A DNA stretch of 64,000 nucleotides from Hanleya hanleyi (GCA_036873755.1 JAVTVY010019639.1:1-64000), one strand, 5' to 3'. Positions 1 through 12,800 are shown, numbered from the stretch's first letter. Numbers and translations are program-made. The notes: a model not told the origin generated them from the letters alone.

Positions 1-2889
1 ATGAATATATGTTACCATGATTCAGTCATGATATTACCTGTAATATATTGATGTCGACAAGGTATAAACATAATTATTTGATACTATTACTAATTGTATG
101 TTGTTTATGATTAACATGAACTTTTTATTTGCTGCGTGGAATTCAGTCATTTGTTCCATAGGGACAATATTCTCATCAGTCATCACCATTCAATGTGAAT
201 GTGATACATGTACAAGTCCATGGTCATTGATACAGTAAGGTGAAGGCGAAGGTGACCTGTAACACCAGTATACAAAATTATACCGAGCGCATTGAATCAT
301 CATATGATGTTGAGACAGATCAGAACGAAGTGTCGGTAAAATCAGGTGTGTTTTGAAGAGCATTCTCTCATCAATGATGATGCTATACTGTACACATACA
401 AAATATGAAGTGTTGATGTGTTGGGCCTATAGCACAAAATCACAAGCAAGTTGGTACAACAACTAGGCACACAGTGTCTCATTTCTGCCGCTAACGTGTC
501 GATTTGGGTGAGGGGATCCTCTCAGGGGGAGGTGGGGGTGGGATGGGGCCTAATGTCTCAAGCACTTTTCCAGGTTTTCCATCAATATACTCTATTCCAT
601 ACCCCAATATTTCAAGCACGTCAAATCAAACAAAAATTATTTGCTGGGAATGTGACTTTCACATCCCTGTCTGGACATGCTAGTGAGGAACCCTCAATCC
701 CAGATTAATTACCATTGATGAAGCTAACGTCCAACAAATGCAAAATTGAGCGTGGCATCCGGCCGTATGTTATTCAGTGATGTATTACGCTACGGACCCT
801 GTTGCCTCGACGGAGGTCTTTGCGCTCACCCAGCGCTTGTTCTCATTTGATTGTGGCAAGGCGATAAGACATTAGATACTAGATATAGTTGGGTGTATGA
901 GTGTAGGGATCATACTCCACATCATTAGAGCCGTGATTCACTCAGTGACTCACTCATTTGTACCTAACCCCATCATTCAATTTCAGTCACATCTAATTCT
1001 GTAACTCCGATAACATGCAGGAGGTGGTAACTTGTCATCATGCCCTGCTCACTGCAGCCCACAACCCTTGTAAATAAATAGGTGTAATGTCCGCCATTCC
1101 TGGCGACATGTCCTGTAATATCCATTTTGTCCATCTAGACCCATTTGACTAGATGTAAAGTCAGTTTTTTCGGATGTTTGCCGAGATCTGCGGCCATTTC
1201 TCAAGTCCCACTTTTCACGTCACCGGAAGTGACCTCTTCAAGTTGTCATAGAGGTCAGTTACGCCAGATTTCCCAACCACGAATGCTAAGAGATTTCACC
1301 TTTCTATTCAACTAGTGGATAGGTCAAAATACTGGACGGGCTGACAATCGCAATAAGGGCTCTCAATTTGTAACTTCGTATTTAGGAATTTCCATTCCGG
1401 TTTGCACAAATAGTCTCCAACGGCAACAGCAACTCTCGCATTGTCCCCTTGGCACAGTAAACGGTCAACATGGGTGAGCCTGGAGCAGTATCGTCATATT
1501 GGGAATCGAAAAAGAGATCGCATGTGGAGTGCATCGTATATAGAGCCTCAAGAATTGTCGAACGAAGAACAGTCCCTTCGTGCGCCCTCTTCGTCGAGTG
1601 AGGTAAATTGAAATACAATGCTGTAGAAACTGGTCTCATTGTATTGAGGAAATACTGAACGGTATGTCTAAATCGTGTTTGAGTTGTCAGATCCTTCATT
1701 TTATTATTTCCGATATATTTATACTGTGATATAATATGATGCTCACAGAGCTCGAATTTGGGCTGGTAACAACGACAGCACAAATATGATGTGCACAGTA
1801 GGAGTGTCAATTCAGACTGGCAAGGTCTTCGGTCGACTCCGGCTTTATATATGCGGTAGAGGTAACTGTACTCAGATGAGAAGTTGGCAGAATGGCGTCG
1901 TAAACTTGGCACTTTCATATGGATCAGTTCCGGCGGGTATTATTCAACTGGGACTAAAATCTGTGAATATTTTTTTTTTCGCTACCATTCGTGCATTAAA
2001 TAAGGTCATGTCAGCTTTAAGTGATCCTAAATGTGCATAAACAGTCCATTGCGAGTCCAATTCAGTCCACTTTCTTCCTATCACGCGCGATTCACATCCA
2101 CAAAATGTCCTAATTTGAGCGACGATCGACGTCCAAATCCAATTTCTGAAACGCGAACCAAGGAACAACACTATGGGAATTTCCAGTAAAATTACACAAG
2201 TCTACAAAAAGAGACTTTTGACCAGTATTTTCGTGCTTCAATATCCAGTAATTCCACCAGTGCTCACACGCAATTGCGCAAACCACCTGTCGACATTCCA
2301 AAAGTTCCTCAACCAGATTTGCGATCTCACGCAATGAGATGGCCTTTGGACAATTTCGTTTGAAGTATTACTGTCACTTGTTCATTGTGTTCATACAATT
2401 CAAATCACAGGTTGAATATCACTGTCTATGTCACTGTCTGGTCACACTTTGAATACATTCGCTCCTCTGCTGCCAACACTCCTCTTATATATATATCACA
2501 TAGATATTTCCGGAAAATGATGCCATACACAGAAGAATAAACAGCTTTGTGGAGCATTCAAGGACGTACCTGATCAATCTTCAACTTGCTGGAAAATTCT
2601 CCATAGTTCTCTGTCAAAAATAGAATAAACAAGAAGTGCAGAATGAGGTCATTGTCATAGGTTAAACATGTTTACGAATTACTGCTGCCAGAATGCCACT
2701 CTAAATAAAATTAACTAGAATATCTACATAACATAGTGAAATGAATTACCACAAAAATATAAAGGAGGGCCAGAGAACAATATCATAAAACCTCCCCCTT
2801 AAAACAAAAACAAAAACAAAAAAATACTGAAGTCAAGTTTTCTGTACAACATACTGGTAGGTACTGGTGAAGGTAATTTACAACAAATG
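1..2889. other. No recognisable gene; unassigned DNA
   Basis: I recognise no gene here. Two neighbouring minus-strand open frames (1382-1918, 178 codons; 2110-2334, 74 codons) are the longest; neither resembles a family I know and no clear splice sites join them. A good ETS-type site, ACCGGAAGT, lies at 1222-1230 in a GC-richer patch (about 1080-1250), which could belong to a promoter, but nothing downstream on either strand supports that. Leave as unassigned. Confidence 0.5.
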
Positions 2890-2899
2890 CATTAAAAAT

Positions 2900-4730
2900 A
2901 AAAGTGCACTTCGGAGAAACAATCTTTGACTCTTGGTTTTGAATTTCTTCAAGAACACCAATGGATTGTGATCAGTATACACACATACATCGTCAGAGCT
3001 GTTGGTTACCTACACTTGAAAATGTTCCAAACCCAGTATAACACTCAATAATTCTTTCTCATTAGTGTAGTATTCCCGTTGGTGTTTATTGAGTTTCTTG
3101 GAGTAATAACCCCAGCTGTGTTTACTCCACCTTCATCCTCTTGGAACAATACAGCTCCTACTTCTACGTTGCTAGTATCTACTGCTATCTTGAATAGCTT
3201 AGAAAAATTCGTTGAGGATCAATTGAGTTTTTCACAGGCAGTCTGACAGAAATCGGAGCAAACTCACTTATCTACAGATTTATCACCAGATTTGTCTTGG
3301 CAAGTCTGTCAAATAACTGCCCAAGATGTTTCAAATGGTGTCACCATACACCAGTACATCATATACGTGTGTAACACCTCCAATCCGGTTATGACCTAAT
3401 TAATTAACCGTTGAAAAGTGACAGGAGCATTTTTCATCCCAAAGGGCATGGTCTGGCACTGGTATAAAGCATCCGATGTTACAAACGCTGGATCAGACAA
3501 AGATACCTGCCAGTAGCTTTTTGGCAAGTCTATCTTGGTCACATATGCAGCCTATCAATATAGTCTTCGATCCTTCGAATGAATCGGATACGAATCAGTA
3601 TTCGCCTTACGGTAATCTATACAGAACCTTTGTGAACTATCTGGTTTAGGTATGTTTACAATAGGTCAGCTTCAGTTACTCTGATTTGGTTCTATAATAT
3701 CATGCTGTAGAATGTAGTTAACCTCTTCTCATGTCTGGACTAACTTTTCAGGATTAAACCTATATAATGATAAATAGGCTGATACAACCACATCACGAAC
3801 AGCAAGAGAGGCACAACTTGGCTTGTCATAACATAAAGACTTGTAGTCAAGGATCAAATCCTTAATATCCGCTCTTTGCTGTTCAGACATATGATCCAAC
3901 TTAATATCAAGGTTCTGTAGAACCTATGTTTTGTTGCCAATGGTTTTGTTGCCAATGGTTCCATGTGAGATTCTTCTAAGTCTGTGTTATCAAGATCTTC
4001 TGTCTACTGGATCAACTAAATTAACTACACCAACCGATTGAACTGGTTCACGTTCGTGGTATTTCTTGGGCATGCTTATGTGACATACCCTCTAGGTTTT
4101 CCTCTGATCTGGAGTAATAACTACATAGCTGACTTCAAATAGTTTCTTCTCTATGCTCTACCGAACTTAGCTCTCAGTGGCTGACCTTACAAGGGTAATA
4201 CAACGAGCACATTTTTTCCGGGACTAAAGGCACGAACCTTCTCCCTGGCATAAAATCGGGTTCTCACGACCTTTTGAGAAGACTTCAGCAGTTATTTGGC
4301 TACCATGCATGCATTCGAAAGTCGGTTTTCGAAGGTAAACACATAGGACAAGCGGTTAGTCTCGTCAACCTCACTAAGAAACTCTCATTTATCATCTTTA
4401 AAGGACCTCTGTCCATAGACTAGCTCAAATGGGCTGAAGTCCGTTGACTCAATCGACATATCCCTTAGTAGCAAAGAGCCATGTGACTGAGGATAACAGG
4501 CTCTAGAACTTAGTTGTCTAATACCTAACTCATGCGTGACATCCCTGAAAAGTTATGAAATAAAGTTTAAACACTGATTAGACTGCATCTATTTGGGGAG
4601 GCCATACAGCGTGGAAAACTGTAGCAAACCTTTCACTTCTGCCTTTGGTTTTCAACGTTCATAAAGTTAGACCGCGGATATCTAGTGGTCACATCCATTA
4701 TCGCCAGAAGATATTTATATTCATACTTTG
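2900..4730 (-). mobile_element. Decayed Ty3/Gypsy-type LTR retrotransposon pol, integrase placed before reverse transcriptase (Gmr1-like order)
   Basis: Read on the minus strand from 4730 down, the conceptual protein shows in order: an integrase core (LLAIMDVTTRYP near 4690; a GIRQL block near 4520; FSPFELVYGQR near 4430), the integrase C-terminal part (VLVVLPL near 4200, YVVITPDQRK near 4120), the linker before reverse transcriptase (QQRADIKDLI near 3880), reverse transcriptase motifs (FCIDYRKAN near 3620, VTKIDLPKSYWQVSLS near 3520, MPFGMKNAP near 3440, a damaged catalytic box near 3360) and RNase H (AVDTSNVEVGAVLFQ near 3180, VYTDHNPLVFL near 2970). Stops and frameshifts are frequent, so it is a dead fossil. 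No LTRs were found. Integrase upstream of reverse transcriptase is unusual for Ty3/Gypsy and is the hallmark of the Gmr1 group; two abutting fragments are the alternative. Confidence 0.82.
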
Positions 4731-4886
4731 TCCTGGGTAAGAGACCGATACATACTGTACGTTTCGTCAAATCCCGGAATCGGTATCGATGGAGTTTGTT
4801 CTATAGATTTGACAATTACTAATAATAACTATGTGAAATTTGGCAACACATATCAACAGCATTTAGGTATTCCAATGTGTAGTAAT

Positions 4887-4937
4887 TGTGCATTCCTTTT
4901 AGCTGACCTATAATAGGTCAGCTAAAAGGAATGCACA
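4887..4937. repeat. 51-bp near-perfect palindrome inside the reverse transcriptase remnant
   Basis: Arms 4887-4909 and 4915-4937 (23 nt each) are exact reverse complements around a 5-nt centre (ATAAT). The left arm codes the conserved reverse transcriptase segment ending in LLADL, so the right arm is an inverted duplication of coding sequence. This looks like a small fold-back copying error rather than a regulatory hairpin. Confidence 0.9.
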
Positions 4938-5098
4938 AAAGTTCTCTTATGAATACGACTATATGCAGACGCTTTCAAACACCGATCATTCAAAAGTTCA
5001 TTCCTTCTCATTCACCAAACACTATATAGACGATATTCTTGCTGTCGATAAATCGCTGCATAAATGACGCATTGAAGGATATATATTCACTCTAACTG

Positions 5099-5683
5099 GA
5101 TTTGAAGGAAATTACAGATAGCCCTAGTGGCACATCAGATTTGAAGGAAACTACAGATAGCCCTAGTGGCACATCAGATTTGAAGGAAACTACAGAGGGC
5201 CCTAGTGGCACATCAGATTTGAAGGAAACTACAGATGGCCCTAGTGGCACATCAGATTTGAAGGAAACTACAGATGGCCCTAGTGGCACATCAGATTTGA
5301 AGGAAACTACAGATAGCCCTAGTGGCACATCAGATTTGAAGGAAACTACAGATAGCCCTAGTGGCACATCAGATTTGAAGGAAACTACAGATAGCCCTAG
5401 TGGCACATCAGATTTGAAGGAAACTACAGATAGCCCTAGTGGCACATCAGATTTGAAGGAAACTACAGATGGCCCTAGTGGCACATCAGATTTGAAGGAA
5501 ACTACAGATGGCCCTAGTGGCACATCAGATTTGAAGGAAACTACAGATAGCCCTAGTGGCACATCAGATTTGAAGGAAACTACAGATAGCCCTAGTGGCA
5601 CATCAGATTTGAAGGAAACTACAGATAGCCCTAGTGGCACATCAGATTTGAAGGAAACTACAGATAGCCCTAGTGGCACATCA
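5099..5683 (+). repeat. Minisatellite, 15 copies of a 39-bp unit encoding a 13-residue repeat
   Basis: Fifteen exact-length 39-bp units, each reading DLKETTDSPSGTS or a close variant on the plus strand. The unit matches the segment that follows the YIDD box in this reverse transcriptase family, so the array grew out of the dead gene. As 39 is a multiple of three, the frame stays open for the whole array; the minus strand is open as well (repeat VPLGLSVVSFKSD). Units with Gly instead of Ser at residue 8 fall in order, giving a six-unit pattern (G,G,S,S,S,S) present twice (units 4-9 and 10-15). The open frames are not evidence for a protein-coding gene. Confidence 0.95.
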
Positions 5684-6651
5684 GCATCAGATTCAGACCT
5701 ATATCTCTATATAAATGAAGTGGGAATTTTACTCTAGTCGACTTTACGACAAGAGAGAAGATTACAATTTCGACATCGTAAACTATCTCTTTCTGGACAG
5801 TAATATTCCAATGGGAACTGCATATGGCGTATACATGTCTCGCCTAGTAGCATTTTGCTAGATTCATTTATCAACGTTACAAATCCTTATTGCAGAAACT
5901 TATAAAACAGGACTATACCATCAAGCACCTATACTTGAAGTTTCTCAAATTTGGCGATACATATCGCTTGTTGATAACAAAATATGAGCATTGCGTGCAA
6001 AATATACGGGGTTACGTTTCTTAACTTGCAATGTGTCTAATTCCACGTATGAACTCGTGTACTTCAAGATTCTCATGCTGTTGGTATGAACTGTCATAAT
6101 CAACGCGAGACTGAGATACGACATTCTCTGGATAACGAATTTACAATGAATATCATATGGATTAAGATTACTGATCAGCGATACGGATTCTGTATTTTTG
6201 GAACATTATGATGTCTTGTCGGCATCATTGGAAACCGTGGAGCGCTCCTCTGTTGCAGCGGGAAACTAGCCTATGTTTATGTATATTATGATTGTCTCCT
6301 TTGAATTTGGTCTTTGGATTATGGACGCGAAGATTCTTTGATAGAAGACGTCTGAATAATGAATGACGGACTAGACACTTGTATTCCTACCGTCTAGCAA
6401 GTATGGCAGTTCCTACAGTATCTTAACTCGCATCATCCTTGTGCAGTTTGGGTCAGTAAAAATCATGCATGACTCTAGCCTGAGTCTTTCTGCTGTCGGG
6501 AAGTAATGAGGCTCCCGTAAGATCACATTCCAATAGCCCGGGCGTACGACAATCTTGTGTAACTTTGCTGGGCTTCATGTTTTGCGAGATGTCCACATGA
6601 AGCGCCCAAAAATGCGCGTCAACGATTTTCTGATCGTTCGAGTTTTCGAGA

Positions 6652-6660
6652 TATATATAA
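6652..6660 (+). promoter_or_regulatory. Possible TATA-like element of the AP3M gene
   Basis: TATATATAA lies about 140 nt before the start codon, within a region free of recognised repeats. An inverted CCAAT-type ATTGG occurs near 6695. Position fits a core promoter, but no transcript data are available and adaptor-complex genes are often TATA-less, so this is only a candidate. Confidence 0.25.
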
Positions 6661-6799
6661 TCAGAGTTAGTGCCCCTGTTTGATGGAGCTCTTCATTGAT
6701 TGGACACGCCATGCAGAAAAACGACAAAAAATCTACTCTTCTGTGAAGTTGTGTTTCGATAACAAGCCCATTTACAAATAGCCATCAGAAAAAAAGAAA

Positions 6800-6834
6800 A
6801 TGATTCACAGTTGTTTCATCATCAATAATTCTGG
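6800..6834 (+). CDS. AP3M1: AP3M exon 1 (coding part), residues 1-12
   Basis: ATG at 6800 opens MIHSCFIINNS and the first two bases of Gly12, then GTAAGG. The start MIHS is the family signature. The donor leaves phase 2, which matches the single T at the start of exon 2. The context AAAATGA is acceptable for initiation. The upstream 5' UTR boundary cannot be seen. Confidence 0.93.
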
Positions 6835-9800
6835 GTAAGGAGTGTTTATTCTTTGTACCTTACTACGTGAAAAATCGTCGGAAACTGTACACTACATGAC
6901 ACCCAAAATCATGCTAATTTTCCGTCCACAGTCACCTGACAGTTATTGGACGACGACAACAACAACATGGACGTTGACAGTTATTGGACAGTTGGATGAA
7001 GAAAGACAATTATCAGAATAATTCTCCAAATTTGAGTCGTGTTGAGCAAAAATATTTAGGCTGTGCCAAACACAATTTCATTGTCTTCGTTTGCTAACAA
7101 ATTTTATACACACGAAGAGACAAGAGGTGTAAATATCAATGCTGAGCGTTCTTTACCGTGTAGTAAACACACCATGAGGCTTTGTGTTTGGTGCCCCTCT
7201 GTTTTACAACCTCAATCTAGGTAATCCAAGATGTAAGCGTGTCGTGGCCGAAGTAGTTAGGGTTGTATGACTCTGACCCCGAGTGCTACAGCTGGCGTGG
7301 GTTCGCCCCTCGCCAGTGACCGCTCACATATATACTCGCCTATTCACAAGGCGCTGGACTGATTCGGTGTCCAGGGTAATATGGACTGATGGTGGAACTA
7401 GTTGCTACGCTAGACCTTCGCCAGCGGAGGCACTTGGGGGAATAAAGTACCTGGGTGTCTTTCAGTGACCGCTATATACATGATATAAGACAGTCACAGT
7501 AGTACATCGCATACACCGCTGGGAAGCTCACATGGTTAGACTATCACAGCAATTTCCGGATAGTAGTTCGTCCAATTGTAGAATTGTATAAATCTTCACT
7601 TCACAGCACGATAGTTGAGCTATAAATGTTGAGTGGTTCCAATTGATTGTATATTAATATGGTCCTATACGGAGGTGCTCCTATATAGAGGAGGGATTTA
7701 CCAACTGAACTGAACTGAACTGATGGTAAGTCAAGGGAATTACATTTAGATGTAACACTTCGTGTGAAATGTTTGCCAATATTCTACGGTATCCCATAAT
7801 AAGCCAATCACGACAATCTACGCCTTTTCCCTTCAACAATGATTGACGTTTAATTCACGGATTTAGATACCTTCGAACAGCACAATCTTCTGAAATTTCC
7901 TGCCGCCTAACAAAGCCAGACTTCTTGGCAGAAATAAATCCTTTGATGTTCACTCACAGACACTGTTTGCAAATGATACCATATTTGGATACTGCTTCCC
8001 TATGATGTTTACTGTATTGGAGTGAGAGAGCGAGAATAAAGGTTTAATGTCGCGTTGGTCCACTTACTGTGGGCATGATTTTGGAATTGTGTACCGAGCT
8101 AGCTACCTGATTGGCTAACAAATGCAGTTTCAAATTCGCACAGGAATTTATATAGGGCTGAATTCGGATAGAATATTCCGAGATATTATATATGAGTTTA
8201 CTAAGATTGTTACAACCTCAGATATCACTTCCGATGATCGATTCATTAGGAGAATTATGGTGTCGTGACATATATATGTACCGGTAACTATTTTAATATG
8301 TGCATTGTTTTTGTTTCTGTATTTATTTATGTATAAAGTTATAAGAATTAGGTATAAATTTTGTGTTTTATTATTTTTTTCCAGTGATGTGTTCATGGAG
8401 AAGCACTGGAAAAGTGTCATCAATAAATCAATATGCGACTACTTCTTTGAAGCCCAGGGAAAGGTATGTGTCTGTTTTCATACCTTGTGGTTTCTGTCAC
8501 CATAGAATCCTCGCCATTTCGGTATCGTGTATCATGGTGGGCATGCTGGCCATCAGATCACCGACGTTAAGCGATGTTGAGCCCAGGTGGTCCGTACTTG
8601 CATGGGTGCTGTACTGGCTGGACTGATCAATGTCCAGGATAACAAGAACTGTGGGCGCACTCTTGTGTCTTGGCACATCGTGATCTGATTGAAACATAGT
8701 TGAAAAAGACCTTAAATCCTACTCACTCACTCACCACCATTTCAAACAAATACCTTTCAAACTGAAAAATTTCAAATATTTTCAAATTGAGGCTCTTTTA
8801 AGGAAAGAAATAAGTGCTGCTGCCGCACTACTTTTCTGCATACATGGCAGATTTTCTTTGTCTTCAACATTGTTTGAATCATTTGGTTTCACATGACAGT
8901 TTACTTTGTTGTTGTACTTGAGCAGGCCAGTGCCCCTGAGGATGTCCCTCCAGTGATTGCCACTCCACACCATTACCTCATCAACATCTACAGAAATCAT
9001 CTCTACTTCGTCGCCGTGGTAACAACTGAAGGTGATGAAGCGTGACTAACATCTCAGGGGTTTTTTCAGACAGTTTTTCATCGGGGTAACCCCGATGAAA
9101 AACGATTACAAATTGAGTTTTTGGAATTTTTTAAATTGAGTTTTTTTCTCGGAAATTGAGTATTTTCTGGGGTTGATAGTTTGCGCGCCGAAGGCGCGCT
9201 AAAAAATTGAGTTTCTGTGAAAAAAAATTTGAGTTTTTGTGATAAAATAGTCGGAAGAAATATATAATTTGCGTCTGCCGGCAAGAATTTTTTTTGGCCG
9301 ACGTTGCGGTCAATTGCAGAGACAGGGCGATATAAAGCAGTCTCTGCGAGGAAGGGCGAGCGCGCCCACACACGCCCAAAGACCTCCAGGCGACCGATTT
9401 ATCACTCGCCCATAATTGTAACGAAATCCAGCTAAATGGTATCATAAAACAATAGAATCGCCTCCCGTAAAACTTTAATTTTCAACGAGTACCTCCGAAG
9501 AAAACTCAAACAGAAAGCGGAAATAAACTTGACTAACTTTTGACATGCGCATAACGCGAACGTTCTGACCAAACACCTTTTTGCAAAGTGATGCGTGATT
9601 GGCTTATTAAGACACAACGAGCACGATCATTGGTTCATCATCTGTTACAGGGAAATCAGCGAGCACGTGTTTCTCTGGGCGGGCAATTTGTACCGACGAG
9701 AGCTGCTGGAGATCGGCGTACGTGACATGCAGCTTCCGTCTTTTGCTCGAGCGATAATCCTGGTGAACATTTCTTGTATCGTCTCTTTAGCGATGGTAGG

Positions 9801-12800
9801 CATTCCGAAAGGAAATAAAGTGGAGTTGAAACAACACATCGGTTTTACAACCGAGGAGAGGGATGGTCGGCAGTACGTCACATTCGTCTGGTGCAAGCTG
9901 TGTGCACGGTATAAAGACAAGATCTCCGGACATCCTAATCTCCGCGGGGCGGCCAAAAAAAGCATTTGACAGCTATGTAGAGGGTACCAATTCCGTAACG
10001 AAGAGTAATATTTTGAGGCACCTTGAAGGGAAGGTCCATGGAATATCCATTCTTGTTCATTCTGGGTCCGAGAAAGATGAACCCGGTAAATAGATTTGAA
10101 TTGAATTGTATATTCTAAAATAAACAATGCCATCATTGCGAAGCAGACGAAAAATAGTATATACCAAGTTGAAAATATTTAGAATAATTTACATACATGT
10201 ACATTAGAAATTAATTAAAAAACTGAAAATTACATAAAACTGATAAATATATTCCATTTAAATTATACTAGTAATAGTTGAACAGAAAATTTGAAAAAAA
10301 AAGTTCGTCCCAGCAGAGCGATAGCTCTCCCAATAGTGTTTTGGGCGAGCAATTGACAAGGAGAGCGACAGCTCCCCCAAAGCATTTCAGGAGAGTGATT
10401 TACAACTCGCCCTTAATCTGCTCATCGAAAAGACTGTAAAGACATCATGTCTGAACACCTTACGTAAACCAGGATCGTTGTTGGAATCATAACGAAAGAC
10501 ATCAACAATTTTGGGGTAAAAGATTCGATCGTTACCTTTCCATTTTTATTTAACATCTTTTGACAGCGATTAGCAACCATTTTCCTTCGACAGAGATACT
10601 GCATCAATAAATAGTTGTCTCCCTTGTTGCATTCGGAAACCAGGATTAGTGTGAAGTAGCGCACTCTTTCGCGGGCTCCCGACCAGCGCCCTCTGTAGCG
10701 CCGTGATTGGCTAATAAACAACCTTGACCCTACCAAGGCAACGTGACAATCGTTTGACAGTTCGACGATAGGAAGGTACACACCGACGAGTTACGGTCCC
10801 GAAGAATTACAATCAATTAAATATACGAATGAACGCAGAAGGAATTGTATGGATAGCAGTTGCGTAGAGGGAAACCACACCTTTCACTCTATGTCAATTT
10901 TTATCCCCAAATAAAGATCATTTTAGGTCTATTGTCTGTACCACATATCATATTCCAAACATGGCCGCCTGCATTCTGAAAGTGCACCCTAACCCGAACC
11001 CCATCACATGTCTGTAAAATGACTGCATATGATAGATCATCAGTTTGAGATCACAGTAGCTTTGTCAACGCAGTCGCAATGGAAATTATGGCTGGTATGA
11101 TAAATACAGAAATGTTAACATATCATGGATATTCATATATTTATTGATCTTGGACTCAATGATCAATCCGTTCAGTCAGTTTTGGTTCATGTAATTTATC
11201 AGTCCATTCCATATATCCGCATGTGTTGCATGGGATTTACTTTAGCAATTACACTTCAGTAGTTTATTTGTGTGAACCTCCATACCTCACTCTGAAGTAC
11301 ATGCATAACAAAATGGACATTCATGTTTATTATTATGCCATTTTTAACATTTGTATTTTTCTCTGCGATGAAAAAGCGATCAAATAAAAGATTGTTTGGA
11401 GTGTACTACTAAAATAATAAAAAATTGAGTTTTATATCTACTACACGACTAAAAAGTTGAAAAATTGAGTTTTATTGTACTTTTAGCGCGCCTTTGGCGC
11501 GCCAAAAAAATTGAGTTTTTCAAGTTTTGAAATTGAGTTCGATAAAGGATTTTCGTCTGAAAAAACCCCTGCATCTACATGTTATAACTTTCACCGTTAA
11601 CATTTTTCTCAAATCTTGTACATTTTTGTTCAAAATTGCATATTTGAAAATAATTCCATCCAGAAATGTTCCACTGTTGTGAATGCAATTTCAACCAATA
11701 TCCATATTGAAAGTTAAAAATTGAAATGAAGTAAATTCAATTCAATTCAATCAATGCACTCCGTGCATTCTTTTTTCAATATTTCAATGTAATTTTTCAG
11801 CTTCCTGTCACAGTCAAGGTTTGTTTCCAGTTTATGGGCTTAACTAACTTTCTGGTGTATGTATTAAATGAATTAATAGAAAATACCCTTCATTGACATT
11901 GCACCAAATTTTGAAATGATTACAATTGGGTCTCATCGTTTCTTGCAGTACCTCCCCTGTTTGTGGTCGAGTTCTTACATCGAGTGTTTGACACACTGGA
12001 GGATTATTTCAATGAATGTACAGAAAGCTCCATTAAAGAAAACTATGTCATTGTCTATGAGGTATGTCACTTTGTAAAAAGGTATGGTACATCAATGTGT
12101 ATGAACTCAGGTATGTCACGGTGTATGAGGCAGGTATGTCACGGTGTATGAGGCAAGTATGTCACTGTGTATGCGGCAGGTATGTCACTGTATGAGGCAG
12201 GTATGTCACTGTGTATGAGGCAGGTATGTCACTGTATGAGGCAGGTATGTCAATGTGTATGATGTATGTCACTGTATGAGGTACGCCACTGTACAAGGTA
12301 AATCACTGAGATATGTCACTGTATGAGGTAAGTCGCTGTGTGAGAGGTATGTCACTGTGTATCAGGTATGTCACTGTGTATGAGATATGTCACTGTGTAT
12401 GAGATATGCCACTGTGTATCAGGCACATCACTGTAAGAGGTATGTCACTGTGTACCAGTGTGAGGTATGTCACTGTATGAGTTACATCATTGTGTGGGAG
12501 TTACGTCACTGTGTATGAGGTGTATGATCATGCATAATGACATACCTCATACACAAACATGTATCTCATACACTACAATGTCATGTCTGAGATCTCACTG
12601 TGTATGAGATGTGGCATTGTGTATGAGGTATGTCACTGTGTATGAGGTATGTCACTGTGTATGAAGTATGTCTTTGTGTATGAGGCATATGATCATACAC
12701 AATGACATACCTCATACACAATGATGTACCTCATATACTACAATGTTATTGTGTGTATGAGGTGCCTTGTTGTGTACGAAGTACATTATTGTGTATGAGA

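Larger units (their letters stand above)
4740..6110 (+). pseudogene. Decayed Penelope-type (YIDD) reverse transcriptase fragment
   Basis: The plus strand encodes pieces of a reverse transcriptase seen in many invertebrate genomes. In order: NNNYVKFGNTYQQHLGIPM (about 4815-4880) leading to NCAFLLADL (up to 4910); YEYDYMQTLS (about 4950-4980); FTKHYIDDILAVDK starting at 5011, with the catalytic YIDD at 5023-5034; a LKETTDSPSGTS segment that has become a minisatellite; LYDKREDYNFDIVN from 5742; and a SLLQKL..QDYTIKHLYLKF tail near 5880-5940. The pieces lie in all three frames and are split by a 51-bp palindrome, so the gene is dead. I assign it to the Penelope-like group from the overall pattern; the reverse transcriptase assignment is firmer than the group. 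Confidence 0.65.
9055..11571 (+). mobile_element. hAT-type DNA transposon, degenerate, 2.5 kb
   Basis: Intron 3. Terminal inverted repeats CAGGGGTTTTTTCAGAC (9055) and its complement ending at 11571, flanked by a 5-bp target duplication CATCT (9050-9054 and 11572-11576). CAG..CTG ends with a 5-bp duplication match the hAT5-type groups of the hAT superfamily. Subterminal regions carry repeated ATTGAGTTTT and GCGCGCC-rich motifs at both ends in inverse orientation, and a hairpin at 9074-9102. The internal region holds only a broken N-terminal transposase fragment (9790-10093), so the element cannot move itself. Confidence 0.87.

Noticed and set aside
1382..1918. 178-codon minus-strand open frame
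   Set aside because: No recognisable domain, low-complexity codon pattern not evident, no promoter or splice context; length is possible by chance in this composition.
2110..2334. 74-codon minus-strand open frame upstream of the previous one, as a first exon
   Set aside because: No donor/acceptor pair joins the two convincingly and no protein family came to mind.
5092..5737. Protein-coding gene with 13-residue repeats
   Set aside because: Both strands are open only because the 39-bp unit is a multiple of three; the sequence derives from a dead reverse transcriptase.
8545..8618. 5S rRNA gene
   Set aside because: Only the middle and 3' part resemble 5S, with many changes, and it is followed by a SINE body and tail.
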